Source: Bacteroidales bacterium UBA3297
GTDB taxonomy: Bacteria > Bacteroidota > Bacteroidia > Bacteroidales > Paludibacteraceae
Assembly: GCA_002362105.1 (NCBI GenBank)
Contig: DETD01000019.1
Coordinates: 200,725 to 264,724, forward strand
DNA: 64,000 nt
Reading direction: 5' to 3'
Shown: positions 42,908-51,865 of the stretch, one piece after another
Position numbering within the stretch: position 1 is the stretch's first letter
Layout: the number at the start of each line of letters is the position of its first letter
Position numbers and translations under genes: made by a program
The notes under the pieces: generated by a model
Seen by the model: only the letters and a program-made list of their open reading frames with translations
What the model was told of the DNA's origin: nothing
The model's database searches: none

Positions 42908-45037
42908 ATGAACTTACCAATTAATGGATTTGCGTTGTCGGCTTTTCTGCTGATGGCAGTTTCTGTTTGCCCGATAACGGCACAAGTACCCGATTCTATG
43001 TCGGTTGACTCGTTGCTTCCAATTCCAGATTCTAGTAATATCGTTGAGGCGGCTCCTTCTCCGAAACGCCTGAAGGTTGGCGTGGTGCTGAGTGGGGGTG
43101 GTGCCAAAGGTGCCGCACACGTCAGCGTGCTGAAGGTCATCGAGTCGCTTGGTGTGCCTATCGACTATATTGTAGGTACCAGTATGGGCTCGATTGTTGG
43201 TGGCTTGTATGCCTATGGTTACTCTACCGACCAACTCGACAGCCTTTACCGTAGCCAAGACTGGACCAACCTGCTGCTGAACGAGTCGGACCGTAGCCAA
43301 AAGGACTTTATCACCCGCGAGAATGCCGAACAGTATATGGTCACTATACCGGCTTTCCGTAACAGCAAACGACATCTGAAGGGCGGCGTGCTGAGTGGTG
43401 AGGCCGTCTTGAACCTGTTTAAGGCGTTGACACCTAATTGCCCTGACAGTATGGATTTTGCCGATTTGAAAGTGCCTTTTGCCTGTGTGGCGGTCGATAT
43501 TGTTTCTGGTAAGGAAGTGGATATGTACAGTGGCAACCTTGCGACCTGCATCCGCTCTAGTATGTCTATCCCTTGTGTGTTCAGCCCTATCCATACTAAT
43601 GGCATGGTGTTGGTTGATGGAGGTATGGCGAACAACTTCCCGGCTGACATAGCTAGAAAGATGGGGGCCGATGTGATAATTGGGGTGACGCTTGACCGGG
43701 AAAGCGAAACGGCCAACACTGCCGACGATATTGTTACGCCTCTTGATGTGGTGTCGCAAATGACTTCGAACATTATCGACAGCAAGGTGCCCGAAAATAT
43801 GAAGCTTATCGACTTGCACATTAACGTGAATGCCGACGGATTCACTGCCGCCAGTTTCTCGACCGAAGCCATCGAGATGCTGTTGCAGCGTGGTCTGGAA
43901 GCCGGTTATAAGCATAAAGACGAACTGATTGCCCTGCGTGAACGCTTGAACCTTCCGGCCGACACGCTTATTACGCCTATGCCGGGTATGCCTGTGCCAC
44001 CCGAAGCGGAAGACGTTATTCAGAATGCTGACCATGGCTGTACACTGGGGGCGGGGTTGCGGCTCGATAACGAGGAACTGGCCTCGGTGCTGGTGGGCGG
44101 TGTCTATAAATCGCTGTTGAAACTCAGACCAACATTTGGCGGACAGTTGCGACTGGGCCGACGCAGTTACGGCAAACTGAACGCCTCTATCAGGCCTATG
44201 CGCCATTGGACGCTTGAGGGTACTTACAAGTTCAGCTACAACGAGATAAAACTTTATTCGAAAGGCAAGCGTGTGCTTGACTGGGACTTCCACGAGCAGT
44301 TTGCACGTTTGGCCTTCCTGCGCACTTGGAAATCTATGAAGGTGACGCTGGCCGCCGACTATGCGAAACGTAATTACGACCACCTGCTTTCTTCTGCCGG
44401 ATTCTCTACCGCAAAAGGTTTCTTGGAGGCTTCGGCCTACGATTCCGAAACAAACATCAACTATTACGCCTCGCTGCGTTTCGATAACCGCGACACTCCC
44501 GTCTACCCGCACAAGGGACAGAACTGGACGGTACGCTATACTTTCCTGACCGACGACTGGGTGAAATATCACGACGACTGCGGGCTGTCGGTGTTTGAAT
44601 TGTCGTATGAACACAATATGCCTCTGACGGAACGCCTGACCCTGGTGCCTGCCCTTTGGGGACGCTTTGTGAATACCGCCGAACAACTCCGGCTTGGCGA
44701 CAAGAATGTGATTGGCGGTGTGTCGGGAATGGGTCATTACCTGCCACAACAACTCCCTTTTGCCGGTGTGAACTATTTCGAAACCACCGAAAACAAGGTG
44801 GCCGCCGTCGGCCTTACTCTAAGGGGTCGTTTGGGCAACAACCACTATTTATTCGGGGTGGGTAACTATGGCTGTTCTAGTGATAAGATCAATAAATTCT
44901 TGGTAGACGACAAACTGTATGGTGCCGCTCTTGGTTATGGCTACAAAACGCCGGTTGGCCCGGCTGAAGTGAACGTCAACTGGAGCAATGTGACCGAGAG
45001 GTTCGGTTTGTGGCTCTGCTTTGGCTATATGTTTTAG
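42908..45037 (+). CDS. Patatin-like phospholipase fused to Omp85-type barrel (PlpD-like)
   Basis: The start at 42908 (after the promoter) gives 709 residues with a signal peptide ending PITAQ. The patatin domain (about 50-340) has the oxyanion motif SGGGAKG at 62-68, the nucleophile elbow GTSMGS (Ser92) and the catalytic Asp in VDGGMANN near 237, so the Ser-Asp dyad is complete. A short POTRA-like stretch (about 390-430) and a 16-stranded surface-antigen/BamA-type barrel follow and run to the end (GLWLCFGYMF). This resembles the PlpD type Vd autotransporter, which exports its own lipase domain. The LrgA gene follows 4 bp after the stop. Confidence 0.9.
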   Translation: MNLPINGFALSAFLLMAVSVCPITAQVPDSMSVDSLLPIPDSSNIVEAAPSPKRLKVGVVLSGGGAKGAAHVSVLKVIESLGVPIDYIVGTSMGSIVGGLYAYGYSTDQLDSLYRSQDWTNLLLNESDRSQKDFITRENAEQYMVTIPAFRNSKRHLKGGVLSGEAVLNLFKALTPNCPDSMDFADLKVPFACVAVDIVSGKEVDMYSGNLATCIRSSMSIPCVFSPIHTNGMVLVDGGMANNFPADIARKMGADVIIGVTLDRESETANTADDIVTPLDVVSQMTSNIIDSKVPENMKLIDLHINVNADGFTAASFSTEAIEMLLQRGLEAGYKHKDELIALRERLNLPADTLITPMPGMPVPPEAEDVIQNADHGCTLGAGLRLDNEELASVLVGGVYKSLLKLRPTFGGQLRLGRRSYGKLNASIRPMRHWTLEGTYKFSYNEIKLYSKGKRVLDWDFHEQFARLAFLRTWKSMKVTLAADYAKRNYDHLLSSAGFSTAKGFLEASAYDSETNINYYASLRFDNRDTPVYPHKGQNWTVRYTFLTDDWVKYHDDCGLSVFELSYEHNMPLTERLTLVPALWGRFVNTAEQLRLGDKNVIGGVSGMGHYLPQQLPFAGVNYFETTENKVAAVGLTLRGRLGNNHYLFGVGNYGCSSDKINKFLVDDKLYGAALGYGYKTPVGPAEVNVNWSNVTERFGLWLCFGYMF

Positions 45038-45041
45038 TGTT

Positions 45042-45389
45042 ATGGTACGTCAGTGTGCAATTTTGTTCGGTTGCCTGGGTGCAGGCGAACTTTTGGTTTT
45101 CCTAACGGGCATCAAACTGCCTTCTAGCATTATAGGTATGCTGTTGTTGACCCTTTTGCTGAAGTTGGGATGGGTAAAACTGGAATGGGTGAAAGGGTTG
45201 AGCGACTTTCTCATAGCCAACCTCGGCTTCTTTTTTGTGCCGCCGGGTGTGGCGCTGATGCTCTATTTCGATATTATTGCTGCCCAGTTTGTGCCTATTG
45301 TGCTGGCTACGGTGGTGAGTACCGCTCTGGTGCTGGTTGTGACAGGGTGGACCCACCAGTGGGTACGTGGCAAGTCTGCTAAAAAATAA
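45042..45389 (+). CDS. CidA/LrgA family membrane protein
   Basis: The frame opens at 45021 within the patatin gene, but the ATG at 45042 (MVRQCAILFGCLGAGELL) is the natural start, giving 115 residues with four membrane helices. The family signature LPSSIIGMLLLTLLLKLG and the FFFVPPGVALM segment are clear. LrgA-type proteins are holin-like and are thought to act with LrgB, either in murein hydrolase control or as pyruvate transporters. It follows the patatin gene by 4 bp and the next gene begins 4 bp later. Confidence 0.88.
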   Translation: MVRQCAILFGCLGAGELLVFLTGIKLPSSIIGMLLLTLLLKLGWVKLEWVKGLSDFLIANLGFFFVPPGVALMLYFDIIAAQFVPIVLATVVSTALVLVVTGWTHQWVRGKSAKK

Positions 45390-45393
45390 GCGT

Positions 45394-46092
45394 ATGGAAT
45401 TCCTTAAGAACCAATATTTCCTGATTTTCATTACTTTCGCCCTCTTCTTTGGGGCGAAACTGTTGCAGAAGCGTTCGGGCTGGGTTGTGCTTAATCCGAT
45501 TCTGGTGACGATTGCGATGCTGATACTTTTCCTTTCGGTGACCGGTATCCCTTATTCCGACTATGAGAAAGGCGGTATGATGATTGACTTTTGGCTGAAG
45601 CCGGCTGTGGTGGCTTTGGGTGTTCCGCTGTACTTGCAGTTGGAGCAGATAAAGAAGCAGTTGCTACCAATATTCTTGTCGCAGTTGGTGGGGTGCCTGG
45701 TGGGCATTGTCAGTGTGGTGCTGGTTGCCAAATGGCTGGGCGCGACAAACGAGGTCATCGTTTCGCTGGCCCCAAAATCGGTGACGACCCCTATCGCTAT
45801 GGAGGTGACCAGGGGCTTGGGCGGTATACCATCGCTAACGGCGGCAGTTGTTGTCTGCGTCGGTTTGTTGGGGGCTGTTTTCGGCTTTAAGGTCCTTATG
45901 GTGGGAAAGGTGAAAAGCCCGATTGCGCAAGGCCTCTCTATGGGGACTGCGTCGCATGCCGTGGGCACGTCTGCCGCAATGGAGCGCAGCCAGAAGTATG
46001 GTGCTTATGCCAGTCTCGGATTGACGTTGAACGGTATTCTGACGGCAATAATTACCCCTTATTTGTTGCCTTTGCTCGGCATAGGCGGCTAA
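45394..46092 (+). CDS. LrgB family membrane protein
   Basis: The start at 45394 (MEFLKNQYFLIFITFALF) gives 232 residues with about seven helices. LrgB marks are WLKPAVVALGVPLYLQLEQIKK (seen as WLKPAVVALGVPLYL), SVTTPIAMEVTRGLGG and SPIAQGLSMGTASHAVGTSAA (as GTASHAVGTSAA). It is the usual partner of LrgA, and the pair may export or import short-chain metabolites or influence autolysis. It is convergent with the DUF4112 gene: only 1 bp separates the stops. Confidence 0.88.
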   Translation: MEFLKNQYFLIFITFALFFGAKLLQKRSGWVVLNPILVTIAMLILFLSVTGIPYSDYEKGGMMIDFWLKPAVVALGVPLYLQLEQIKKQLLPIFLSQLVGCLVGIVSVVLVAKWLGATNEVIVSLAPKSVTTPIAMEVTRGLGGIPSLTAAVVVCVGLLGAVFGFKVLMVGKVKSPIAQGLSMGTASHAVGTSAAMERSQKYGAYASLGLTLNGILTAIITPYLLPLLGIGG

Positions 46093-46093
46093 C

Positions 46094-46654
46094 CTACCAG
46101 TAGTAGATAATGTTGCAGATGACTAAGTAGACGATATACAGTAATATGCCGAAAGCCAGCAGTAGCGGAATAATCCACAAACTGCGGATGCGGGTATCTT
46201 TGATGGCTCGCTCGTCGTCGTTCACATAGCCGACAATCATATCCAGATTTTTCTTGTAAGAACGGTGGAAAAGGTCGAGCAGGTCGCCGATGACGGGGAC
46301 CAGACCCAGACACAGGTCGGCCACGGTGTTGAAGATGCAGGCCAGCGTAAGTTTGACCGACTTGACCTTGAACAATGAAAAATAAATGAAGGGAAGGGCA
46401 CAAAGAGCCGATAGAATGTCGCCCACCGCAGGCAGAAAGAATCCGACAATGGGGTCCAGCATAAAGTCGTCCATAATGCGTTTTATGGTCGTCATAGCTT
46501 GGAAGGTAGGGGTTTCCAGCAACTCCATCCTTTTTTCTTCCTTTTTCTTGCGGCGTTTTTCCTCTTCGGCAACCGCTTTAGCGATTTCTTCGCGTTCCTT
46601 GCTGTCGTCGAGTCCGCATTGTTGTCTGGTATCTCTTCTTCTTGAACTTTCCAT
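46094..46654 (-). CDS. DUF4112 family membrane protein
   Basis: A 186-residue protein. Residues 1-45 are charged and probably cytoplasmic. The DUF4112 core follows: FMLDPIVGFFLPAVGDILSA and a second similar hairpin LCLGLVPVIGDLLDLFHRSY, then a final helix IIPLLLAFGILLYIVYLVI. The function of DUF4112 is not known. It is the last gene of a three-gene minus-strand operon with a metallophosphoesterase and a large coiled-coil protein. Confidence 0.85.
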   Translation of the reverse strand: MESSRRRDTRQQCGLDDSKEREEIAKAVAEEEKRRKKKEEKRMELLETPTFQAMTTIKRIMDDFMLDPIVGFFLPAVGDILSALCALPFIYFSLFKVKSVKLTLACIFNTVADLCLGLVPVIGDLLDLFHRSYKKNLDMIVGYVNDDERAIKDTRIRSLWIIPLLLAFGILLYIVYLVICNIIYYW

Positions 46655-46660
46655 TTCTTG

Positions 46661-47284
46661 TTAGAAATCAGTGTTTGTGTGGCTTAGCCAGTAGGTCACA
46701 TTGGTGTTGTGCTGTATTTGGAACAGTATGCGTTTGCGCAACTTTTTCCAGCCGATGGGGGCGTAGTCGTTCAAATCGGTCCCCACATCGTATTGGTAGG
46801 GTAGGCAGTAGTCCATCCGTTTGAAGTCAGCCCCGGTTCCACCCGCCTTCAGGTGTATGTGTCCGAATAGCTGCCATGTGGGTTTACTGCTGCTGTAGGT
46901 GCCCGCATAGCAGAGCATGGGGTAGTGGTTCAGCAGAATGCGCTGCCCCTCTATCAGAAGGGCGTGCTGGTCGTATACCTCCTGAAACAGTTGGGTGTTG
47001 TGCTCAATGTTCCGGTCGTGGTTGCCCTTTATAAGAACAATGTTGCCGTTTAGTCGTTCAATGATTTTTGCCACCTTGCCTGCATCGCCGAAACAGAAAT
47101 CGCCCAAATGGTAGACCGTGCCGTCGGCTGGAACAACCTGGTTCCAGTTCGCAATCAGCAGTTCGTCCATTTCAGTAACGTTTTTGAACGGCCGTTGTGC
47201 GTATTGCAGTATGTTTTGGTGCCCGAAATGGGTGTCAGAGGTGAAGTACACCTTCTCGCCGGTTGACCAGGTGGTCTGGATCAT
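46661..47284 (-). CDS. Calcineurin-like metallophosphoesterase
   Basis: A 207-residue enzyme with all metal-binding motifs: SDTHFGHQN, GDFCFGD, KGNHDRN and FGHIH (the usual D-x-H, G-D-x-x, G-N-H-D/E, G-H-x-H set). It probably hydrolyses a phosphodiester or phosphomonoester; the substrate is not evident. Its ATG overlaps the stop of the upstream coiled-coil gene (ATGA), and DUF4112 begins 6 bp after its stop, so the three genes are one unit. Confidence 0.88.
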   Translation of the reverse strand: MIQTTWSTGEKVYFTSDTHFGHQNILQYAQRPFKNVTEMDELLIANWNQVVPADGTVYHLGDFCFGDAGKVAKIIERLNGNIVLIKGNHDRNIEHNTQLFQEVYDQHALLIEGQRILLNHYPMLCYAGTYSSSKPTWQLFGHIHLKAGGTGADFKRMDYCLPYQYDVGTDLNDYAPIGWKKLRKRILFQIQHNTNVTYWLSHTNTDF

Positions 47285-49422
47285 ATCTCTAAAACTTTCT
47301 CACCGTTTATAAAGTCCTCCCAATCTTTTTCGCTGATGCTGTCGGCATCCCATCCTCCCAGTTCGAGCACGGCGTCGCGCAGTTCCTCGTTGCTTTTCGA
47401 CGTGTTGATGTGTTTCAGCACCTCGTTCAGGTAGGCACTTTTGTTGTCGATCTGGTTCATATAGTTTTTAAACAGCATTTGCAGGCTTTTCAGCTCAGCG
47501 TCGTAGCCGTCAGCCGCTTTGCGTTGGCGCAGTTCCTCTTTTCCCAGTTTCAACCATGCGTTCATAACGGAAACACCGCCATCGAGTAGCTGTTGGGCCA
47601 GACGCTCTTGGGCTTCGGCGTCGGTCGGACGCTCAGGAATGATACCCTCTTCGAACGGATTCTCAACACTTCCGACGGTCACCTCGGTCGTAGCAGGCTG
47701 CTCTTTGTTGGCAACCGCTTCTTTAATGCTATCTGCCAGCTGGTCGATGTTCTCGTTTATAAAGTCTGGAAGTTCGGTCAGTGCGTTATAGTCGTTGAGG
47801 TTGACCACTTGTGTCAGGTTCTTGTCGAGTTTGGTTTCCATGATGCTTTTGCCCAAACGCAAGAGTCCCACCATTGGTTTGAGGTGGGTTAGCAGGGCGG
47901 TTTTCGCATCTATCGACAACCCAACAATTTCGAGCAGTTCGTAGTTAATGATGTTGAGTTTGTTTTTCAGTTCCCGATACTCAGCCTGGCTGTTTTTCAA
48001 CGCCTGTTTGTGCTTGTCTAGTTCAACCAGGTTCATGCTGTAGTCAACCTTAGCCTCCTCGTAGCTTTTAACAAGCGGAGCGCAAGCCGATTCCCATTCA
48101 AAAACAGCCCTGTTGTAGGCTTTTTTCGCTTTGCCGAAGGTTACCACGTTTTTAACGGTGTTCGGCTTCTGGGGTTTGCGTTGTTTGGCATCGAGGTAGG
48201 TTGGCAGTTTTATGTCTAGTTCGTTGCTCTCTTCTTTTATCATCCACTCATACAGGTCCACATTGCGCAGGTGGTCGGTAATGACGCTTTCCAACTCTTT
48301 GCATTGGGCAATAATATTGTCACGCTCGGCCCTTAGCCTTTTTGCCTCAGGGGCGGCGTAAATAGCGTCGAGGATGAACTTCATTTCGTTATCCATCAGC
48401 TGGTCGGCCTGTTTGAAGAAAGCCAGAGCCTTAGGAATGCTGACTTCGTTTAAAGAACGGTAGATGGTGAAAAGTCGGTTCCGGTCGGCGTTAATGAGGT
48501 TGACGTCGTGGTTGACATAGCCTTTCAGGGCGGTCAGTTCGTTTTGCATGCGCAGCGTTTTCTCGCTAGCGTCGATGTAGTGGCTCAACATATCGATGCC
48601 CGCCATGATAAGTCCGACCTGTTTCTTGGTTTTGCTGGTCAGGCGGAAGTCGCTCAAACTTTTCTCCAGACTCTTTTTGAACGAGTCTTTTACCTCGCTA
48701 ATCAGTACCGCGCACTGGTCATCGATTTTGTTGAAAGAGAATTCCATGTTTTTCTGCATGGAAACCGTGTCGAGGTAGTTTATTTTTTCAAAATCGAAGA
48801 GGTCCGGTGCCACTTGTTTAATGCGGTCGCCAAATATGTTGGTAAGGTCAGACGCATATTTGCGGTACACTTCGTTGATGTTGTTGCGGAGGGTGACAAA
48901 GTCGTTGATGGATATTTTCACGCAGTATTGGGCGTCGTTGTACGCGTCTACCAGTTCGGTATATTTCGCCAACAAGTCTGAGGCCTTGCTCTTAATGTTG
49001 CTGATGCCGTTGCTGCCGCTGAGAGTATCGATCAGCGAGCCCACCCCTCTGACAAGGTCCGCATTGACTGCTTCTTTAATCTGGACAGCCAGTTCGGCCA
49101 GTTCCGTCTCGGTCTTTTTAGCGTTGGCTTTAGTGCTTTTAAAGGCTTTGTCTCTCTGTCCCTCGTCGAAAAGCGCTTTGGTGCGGAATTCTTCTATAAC
49201 AGTTTGCTTTCTGCCATTGCTGGTGTAGGCAATATCGATGTTTTTGTCTTGGCTGTAATAGCGGTAGGCTTCCCAAACCAGTTTTGAAACCTCTTCCGAG
49301 TCGTGGTCAATTCCCCACATTTTCAGTTCGTAAGCCAGGTCGGCGCGTGAAAATTTGTTGCCGTCTTTAACTAGTTTGTCTGCAATTTGCTTTATATCTG
49401 CATATATTCTTTTTTTGTCCAT
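47281..49422 (-). CDS. Large coiled-coil protein, family unknown
   Basis: A 713-residue protein without signal peptide or membrane segment. The first 60 residues look like a small helical or winged-helix domain (SRADLAYELKMWGIDHDSEE). Then long helical, Lys/Glu/Asp-rich stretches run through about 80-560 with repeated Leu heptads, an acidic segment (VGSVENPFEEGIIPERPTDAE, seen as GSVENPFEEGIIPERP), and a C-terminal helical part that ends WDADSISEKDWEDFINGEK. I know no family with this layout. It is first in an operon with a metallophosphoesterase (4-bp overlap) and DUF4112, which suggests a common task, perhaps at the membrane. Confidence 0.6.
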   Translation of the reverse strand: MDKKRIYADIKQIADKLVKDGNKFSRADLAYELKMWGIDHDSEEVSKLVWEAYRYYSQDKNIDIAYTSNGRKQTVIEEFRTKALFDEGQRDKAFKSTKANAKKTETELAELAVQIKEAVNADLVRGVGSLIDTLSGSNGISNIKSKASDLLAKYTELVDAYNDAQYCVKISINDFVTLRNNINEVYRKYASDLTNIFGDRIKQVAPDLFDFEKINYLDTVSMQKNMEFSFNKIDDQCAVLISEVKDSFKKSLEKSLSDFRLTSKTKKQVGLIMAGIDMLSHYIDASEKTLRMQNELTALKGYVNHDVNLINADRNRLFTIYRSLNEVSIPKALAFFKQADQLMDNEMKFILDAIYAAPEAKRLRAERDNIIAQCKELESVITDHLRNVDLYEWMIKEESNELDIKLPTYLDAKQRKPQKPNTVKNVVTFGKAKKAYNRAVFEWESACAPLVKSYEEAKVDYSMNLVELDKHKQALKNSQAEYRELKNKLNIINYELLEIVGLSIDAKTALLTHLKPMVGLLRLGKSIMETKLDKNLTQVVNLNDYNALTELPDFINENIDQLADSIKEAVANKEQPATTEVTVGSVENPFEEGIIPERPTDAEAQERLAQQLLDGGVSVMNAWLKLGKEELRQRKAADGYDAELKSLQMLFKNYMNQIDNKSAYLNEVLKHINTSKSNEELRDAVLELGGWDADSISEKDWEDFINGEKVLEI

Positions 49423-49636
49423 GTTTGGATAGCTTTTTCTTATGTTACATTTAACTATGTAAGATACAACAAAAAAATGGGCAATAAGTAAAAAAACGTA
49501 TAGAATTTCTGCATTTTTTTGACAGTTTGGTTTCTATTCCCGAAATGAGGCTTGCCCTATTTTACGAGCGTGACGATTTGGGACAACTGTGCAGACGAAG
49601 TGCGATTTTTTTCGTGCGAGCCGCAATATAAATACT

Positions 49637-49644
49637 TATCTTTG
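49637..49644 (+). promoter_or_regulatory. -7 box TATCTTTG for the MarC gene
   Basis: TATCTTTG matches TAnnTTTG, with a TTCG about 22 bp upstream as a poor -33. The leader to the ATG at 49761 is about 110 nt. The 49423-49636 stretch shows nothing else I can name. Confidence 0.55.
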
Positions 49645-49760
49645 CCAAGAACAGTTTAAACTCTTGGTTTATGGCTCCTGTGATTGTTAACTGAAATATG
49701 GGAAAAAAACTGCGGTTCTTTCACTATTCGTTGTTATCTTAGTATTAAAATAATTAGCGT

Positions 49761-50336
49761 ATGGATTGGTTAAGTGTATTTTCGGTGTTTATGGTGCTTT
49801 TTGCGGTTATCGATACCATGGGTGCGCTGCCTGTGCTGGTCGACTTGCAGAAAAGCGGTAAGAAGATAAATGCGGTAAAGACGGTGGCAATAGCATCCAC
49901 TATCTTGTATGTCTTTATGTTTGCCGGCGAGTTTATTCTCAACCTGTTTAATGTCGATTTCTCGTCTTTTGCGGTTGCGGGTTCTATTGTGCTGCTGTTT
50001 TTGTCGTTGGAGATGATATTGGAGACCGATTTCTTCAAGGGACGTTCTTCCGACGATGCGACGGTTATACCTATTGCCTTTCCGCTTATTGCGGGTCCGG
50101 GCTGTATTACCACGCTTATCTCCCTTCAAGCCGAGTTCCCGAAGAGTGTTATTGCTACTGCCCTGTTCTTAAATCTGGTAGTGGTTTTTATTGTTTTGAA
50201 GTTTTCGGTAAAGATAGAGCAACTGATGGGTGAGACCATCAACTATATATTAAAGAAGTTTTTCGGCATAATTTTGCTGGCAATGGCGGTGAGGATGTTT
50301 GCATCTAACATCAGCGCCCTTTTGCATATGAACTGA
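49761..50336 (+). CDS. MarC family membrane protein
   Basis: A 191-residue inner-membrane protein with six helices, of the MarC family (PF01914). Typical marks are FAVIDTMGALPVLVDL, EFILNLFNVDFSSFAVAGSIVLL (as FAVAGSIVLLFLSLEMI), PIAFPLIAGPGCITTLI and FFGIILLAMAVRM. The family was once linked to multidrug resistance, but that link is not upheld; its substrate is unknown. It is convergent with the GHL10 gene, with 2 bp between stops. Confidence 0.9.
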   Translation: MDWLSVFSVFMVLFAVIDTMGALPVLVDLQKSGKKINAVKTVAIASTILYVFMFAGEFILNLFNVDFSSFAVAGSIVLLFLSLEMILETDFFKGRSSDDATVIPIAFPLIAGPGCITTLISLQAEFPKSVIATALFLNLVVVFIVLKFSVKIEQLMGETINYILKKFFGIILLAMAVRMFASNISALLHMN

Positions 50337-50338
50337 GG

Positions 50339-51838
50339 CTAGTCGGTAACCACGCAGTTGCTGGCTTTGCTTTCTTTGCGGAATCTGTTGAAACTGGTTA
50401 CCACAATTCTTGAACCAGCCGGCAACAGTTCGCAATAGTTGGGAAGGTAGATGCCGCCAGTGCTGTTGGGCGTGGTGGTAAGAATGCGCTCGGGCAGCAA
50501 CCGCTTGTCGGTTGAGTCTTCTGGCAGGGCGTATACAACGTAGTAGCGCACGGCGTTGCCGTCTTTCCCGGTTACGGGGTCCCACTGCAGGAAGTTGCTT
50601 TCGATGCGCAGGTTGGCCGGTGGAGCCGATGCTGTTCCGGTGTAGTTGCCGGCAGCGGGTTGCAGCGCAGGATATTGGTAGTAGCTGGCGCGCAACGAGT
50701 CGAGCAAACCCTGGGGGTTGCGGATGACGTATTTGTTGCTGTAGAAGAAAGAACCCAAATCGGTATTCTTCTCGTAGTTCTGTCTGGTTTGTCTAATCAG
50801 CTCGTTTGGTGTCTTCCATGCGGTTTGGTCGTAAATTTCCAAGCCAGAGGCGTATTGCCCGATGTAGAGGTTGCACGTGTTCCCTTTCTCCAGGCTCTGG
50901 CATTCTTTGCTCCACCAATCGTATAGTCTTGAATAATCGGAGATACGGTGGCCGATGTTCCAATACAGTTGTGGGGCCACGTAGTCAATCCAGCCGTTGC
51001 GAATCCATTTGGTAACGTCGGCGTAGAGCTCGTTTACGTTGGTGCTGTTGTTGCCGAAAGGCGCAATGCCGAACTGAATCCAGGGTCTGGCGGCCTTAAT
51101 GGTCTGTTGCAGTTGTTCGATGACTAAGTCAACGTTGTTTCTGCGCCAGTCTTCCTTCTTTTTAAAGTCTCCACCCAGTTTTTGGAAAGCGTCGTCGTCG
51201 GGAAACTCTTGCCCTTTTTCTTTGTAGGGGTAAAAGTAGTCGTCGAAGTGGATGGCGTCTAAATCGTAGCGCAGCACAATGTCCATTACAATCATGGTCA
51301 GATAGTCGCGCACGTCTTGGAAGGCCGGGTTGAAATACAGTTTACCGCCATACCAGGCGAACAGTTCTGGGCGTTCGAAGTATAGGTGGTTGCTGATGAG
51401 TTGTGTGGTGTCGCCTCCGTTTATTACGCGGTAGGGGTTCATCCAAACGTGGACTTCCATGCAGCGCTTGTGCGCCTCTTCTATCATGAAGGCCAGCGGG
51501 TCGTATTCGGGAGAGGGGGCTTTGCCCTGTGTGCCGGTCAGGTAGGCCGACCAGGGTTCGAGTGCCGATTTGTAGAATGCGTCGGCAGTAGGGCGTACTT
51601 GAAAAGCCACCGTGTTGAAGTTGCAGGCGTGCAGAGAATCGAGAATGGCGCACAACTCCTGCTTTTGCTGTTCTGCCAGTGCTCTCTTGTCCGGCCAGTC
51701 GATGTTGGCTACGGTCGCAATCCACACGCCGCGCATTTCGGTTTTGCGTGGCTGTATCTCGGCACGGACGGTGGTGCCAATAAAAAATGACAGGGTAAGT
51801 AGTGCTACAAGTAGGGGGCGTATGCCAGAACGAATCAT
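50339..51838 (-). CDS. GHL10-type glycoside hydrolase (family 10-like, PF02638)
   Basis: A 499-residue secreted protein with signal peptide ending TVRAE. The GHL10 domain begins EMRGVWIATVANIDWPDK and includes FNTVAFQVRPTADAFYKS, VHVWMNPYRV, LDAIHFDDYFYPYKEKG and WIQFGIAPFGNN, the usual barrel landmarks. A C-terminal Ig/fibronectin-like part (about 405-495, ending GSRIVVTSFNRFRKES) follows. Members act on sugar polymers, some on cell-wall glycans; the true substrate is unknown. It follows the small exported protein at 51866 by 27 bp and is likely in its transcript. Confidence 0.87.
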   Translation of the reverse strand: MIRSGIRPLLVALLTLSFFIGTTVRAEIQPRKTEMRGVWIATVANIDWPDKRALAEQQKQELCAILDSLHACNFNTVAFQVRPTADAFYKSALEPWSAYLTGTQGKAPSPEYDPLAFMIEEAHKRCMEVHVWMNPYRVINGGDTTQLISNHLYFERPELFAWYGGKLYFNPAFQDVRDYLTMIVMDIVLRYDLDAIHFDDYFYPYKEKGQEFPDDDAFQKLGGDFKKKEDWRRNNVDLVIEQLQQTIKAARPWIQFGIAPFGNNSTNVNELYADVTKWIRNGWIDYVAPQLYWNIGHRISDYSRLYDWWSKECQSLEKGNTCNLYIGQYASGLEIYDQTAWKTPNELIRQTRQNYEKNTDLGSFFYSNKYVIRNPQGLLDSLRASYYQYPALQPAAGNYTGTASAPPANLRIESNFLQWDPVTGKDGNAVRYYVVYALPEDSTDKRLLPERILTTTPNSTGGIYLPNYCELLPAGSRIVVTSFNRFRKESKASNCVVTD

Positions 51839-51865
51839 GTCTTGACGTGAAATAATGGTGGCAAC

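Noticed and set aside
42914..44752. A 612-codon minus-strand open frame antisense to the patatin gene
   Set aside because: It lies wholly inside the patatin-Omp85 gene, which has complete catalytic motifs, promoter and signal peptide. The antisense product is rich in His, Arg, Gln and Val with no domain, typical of a mirror frame.
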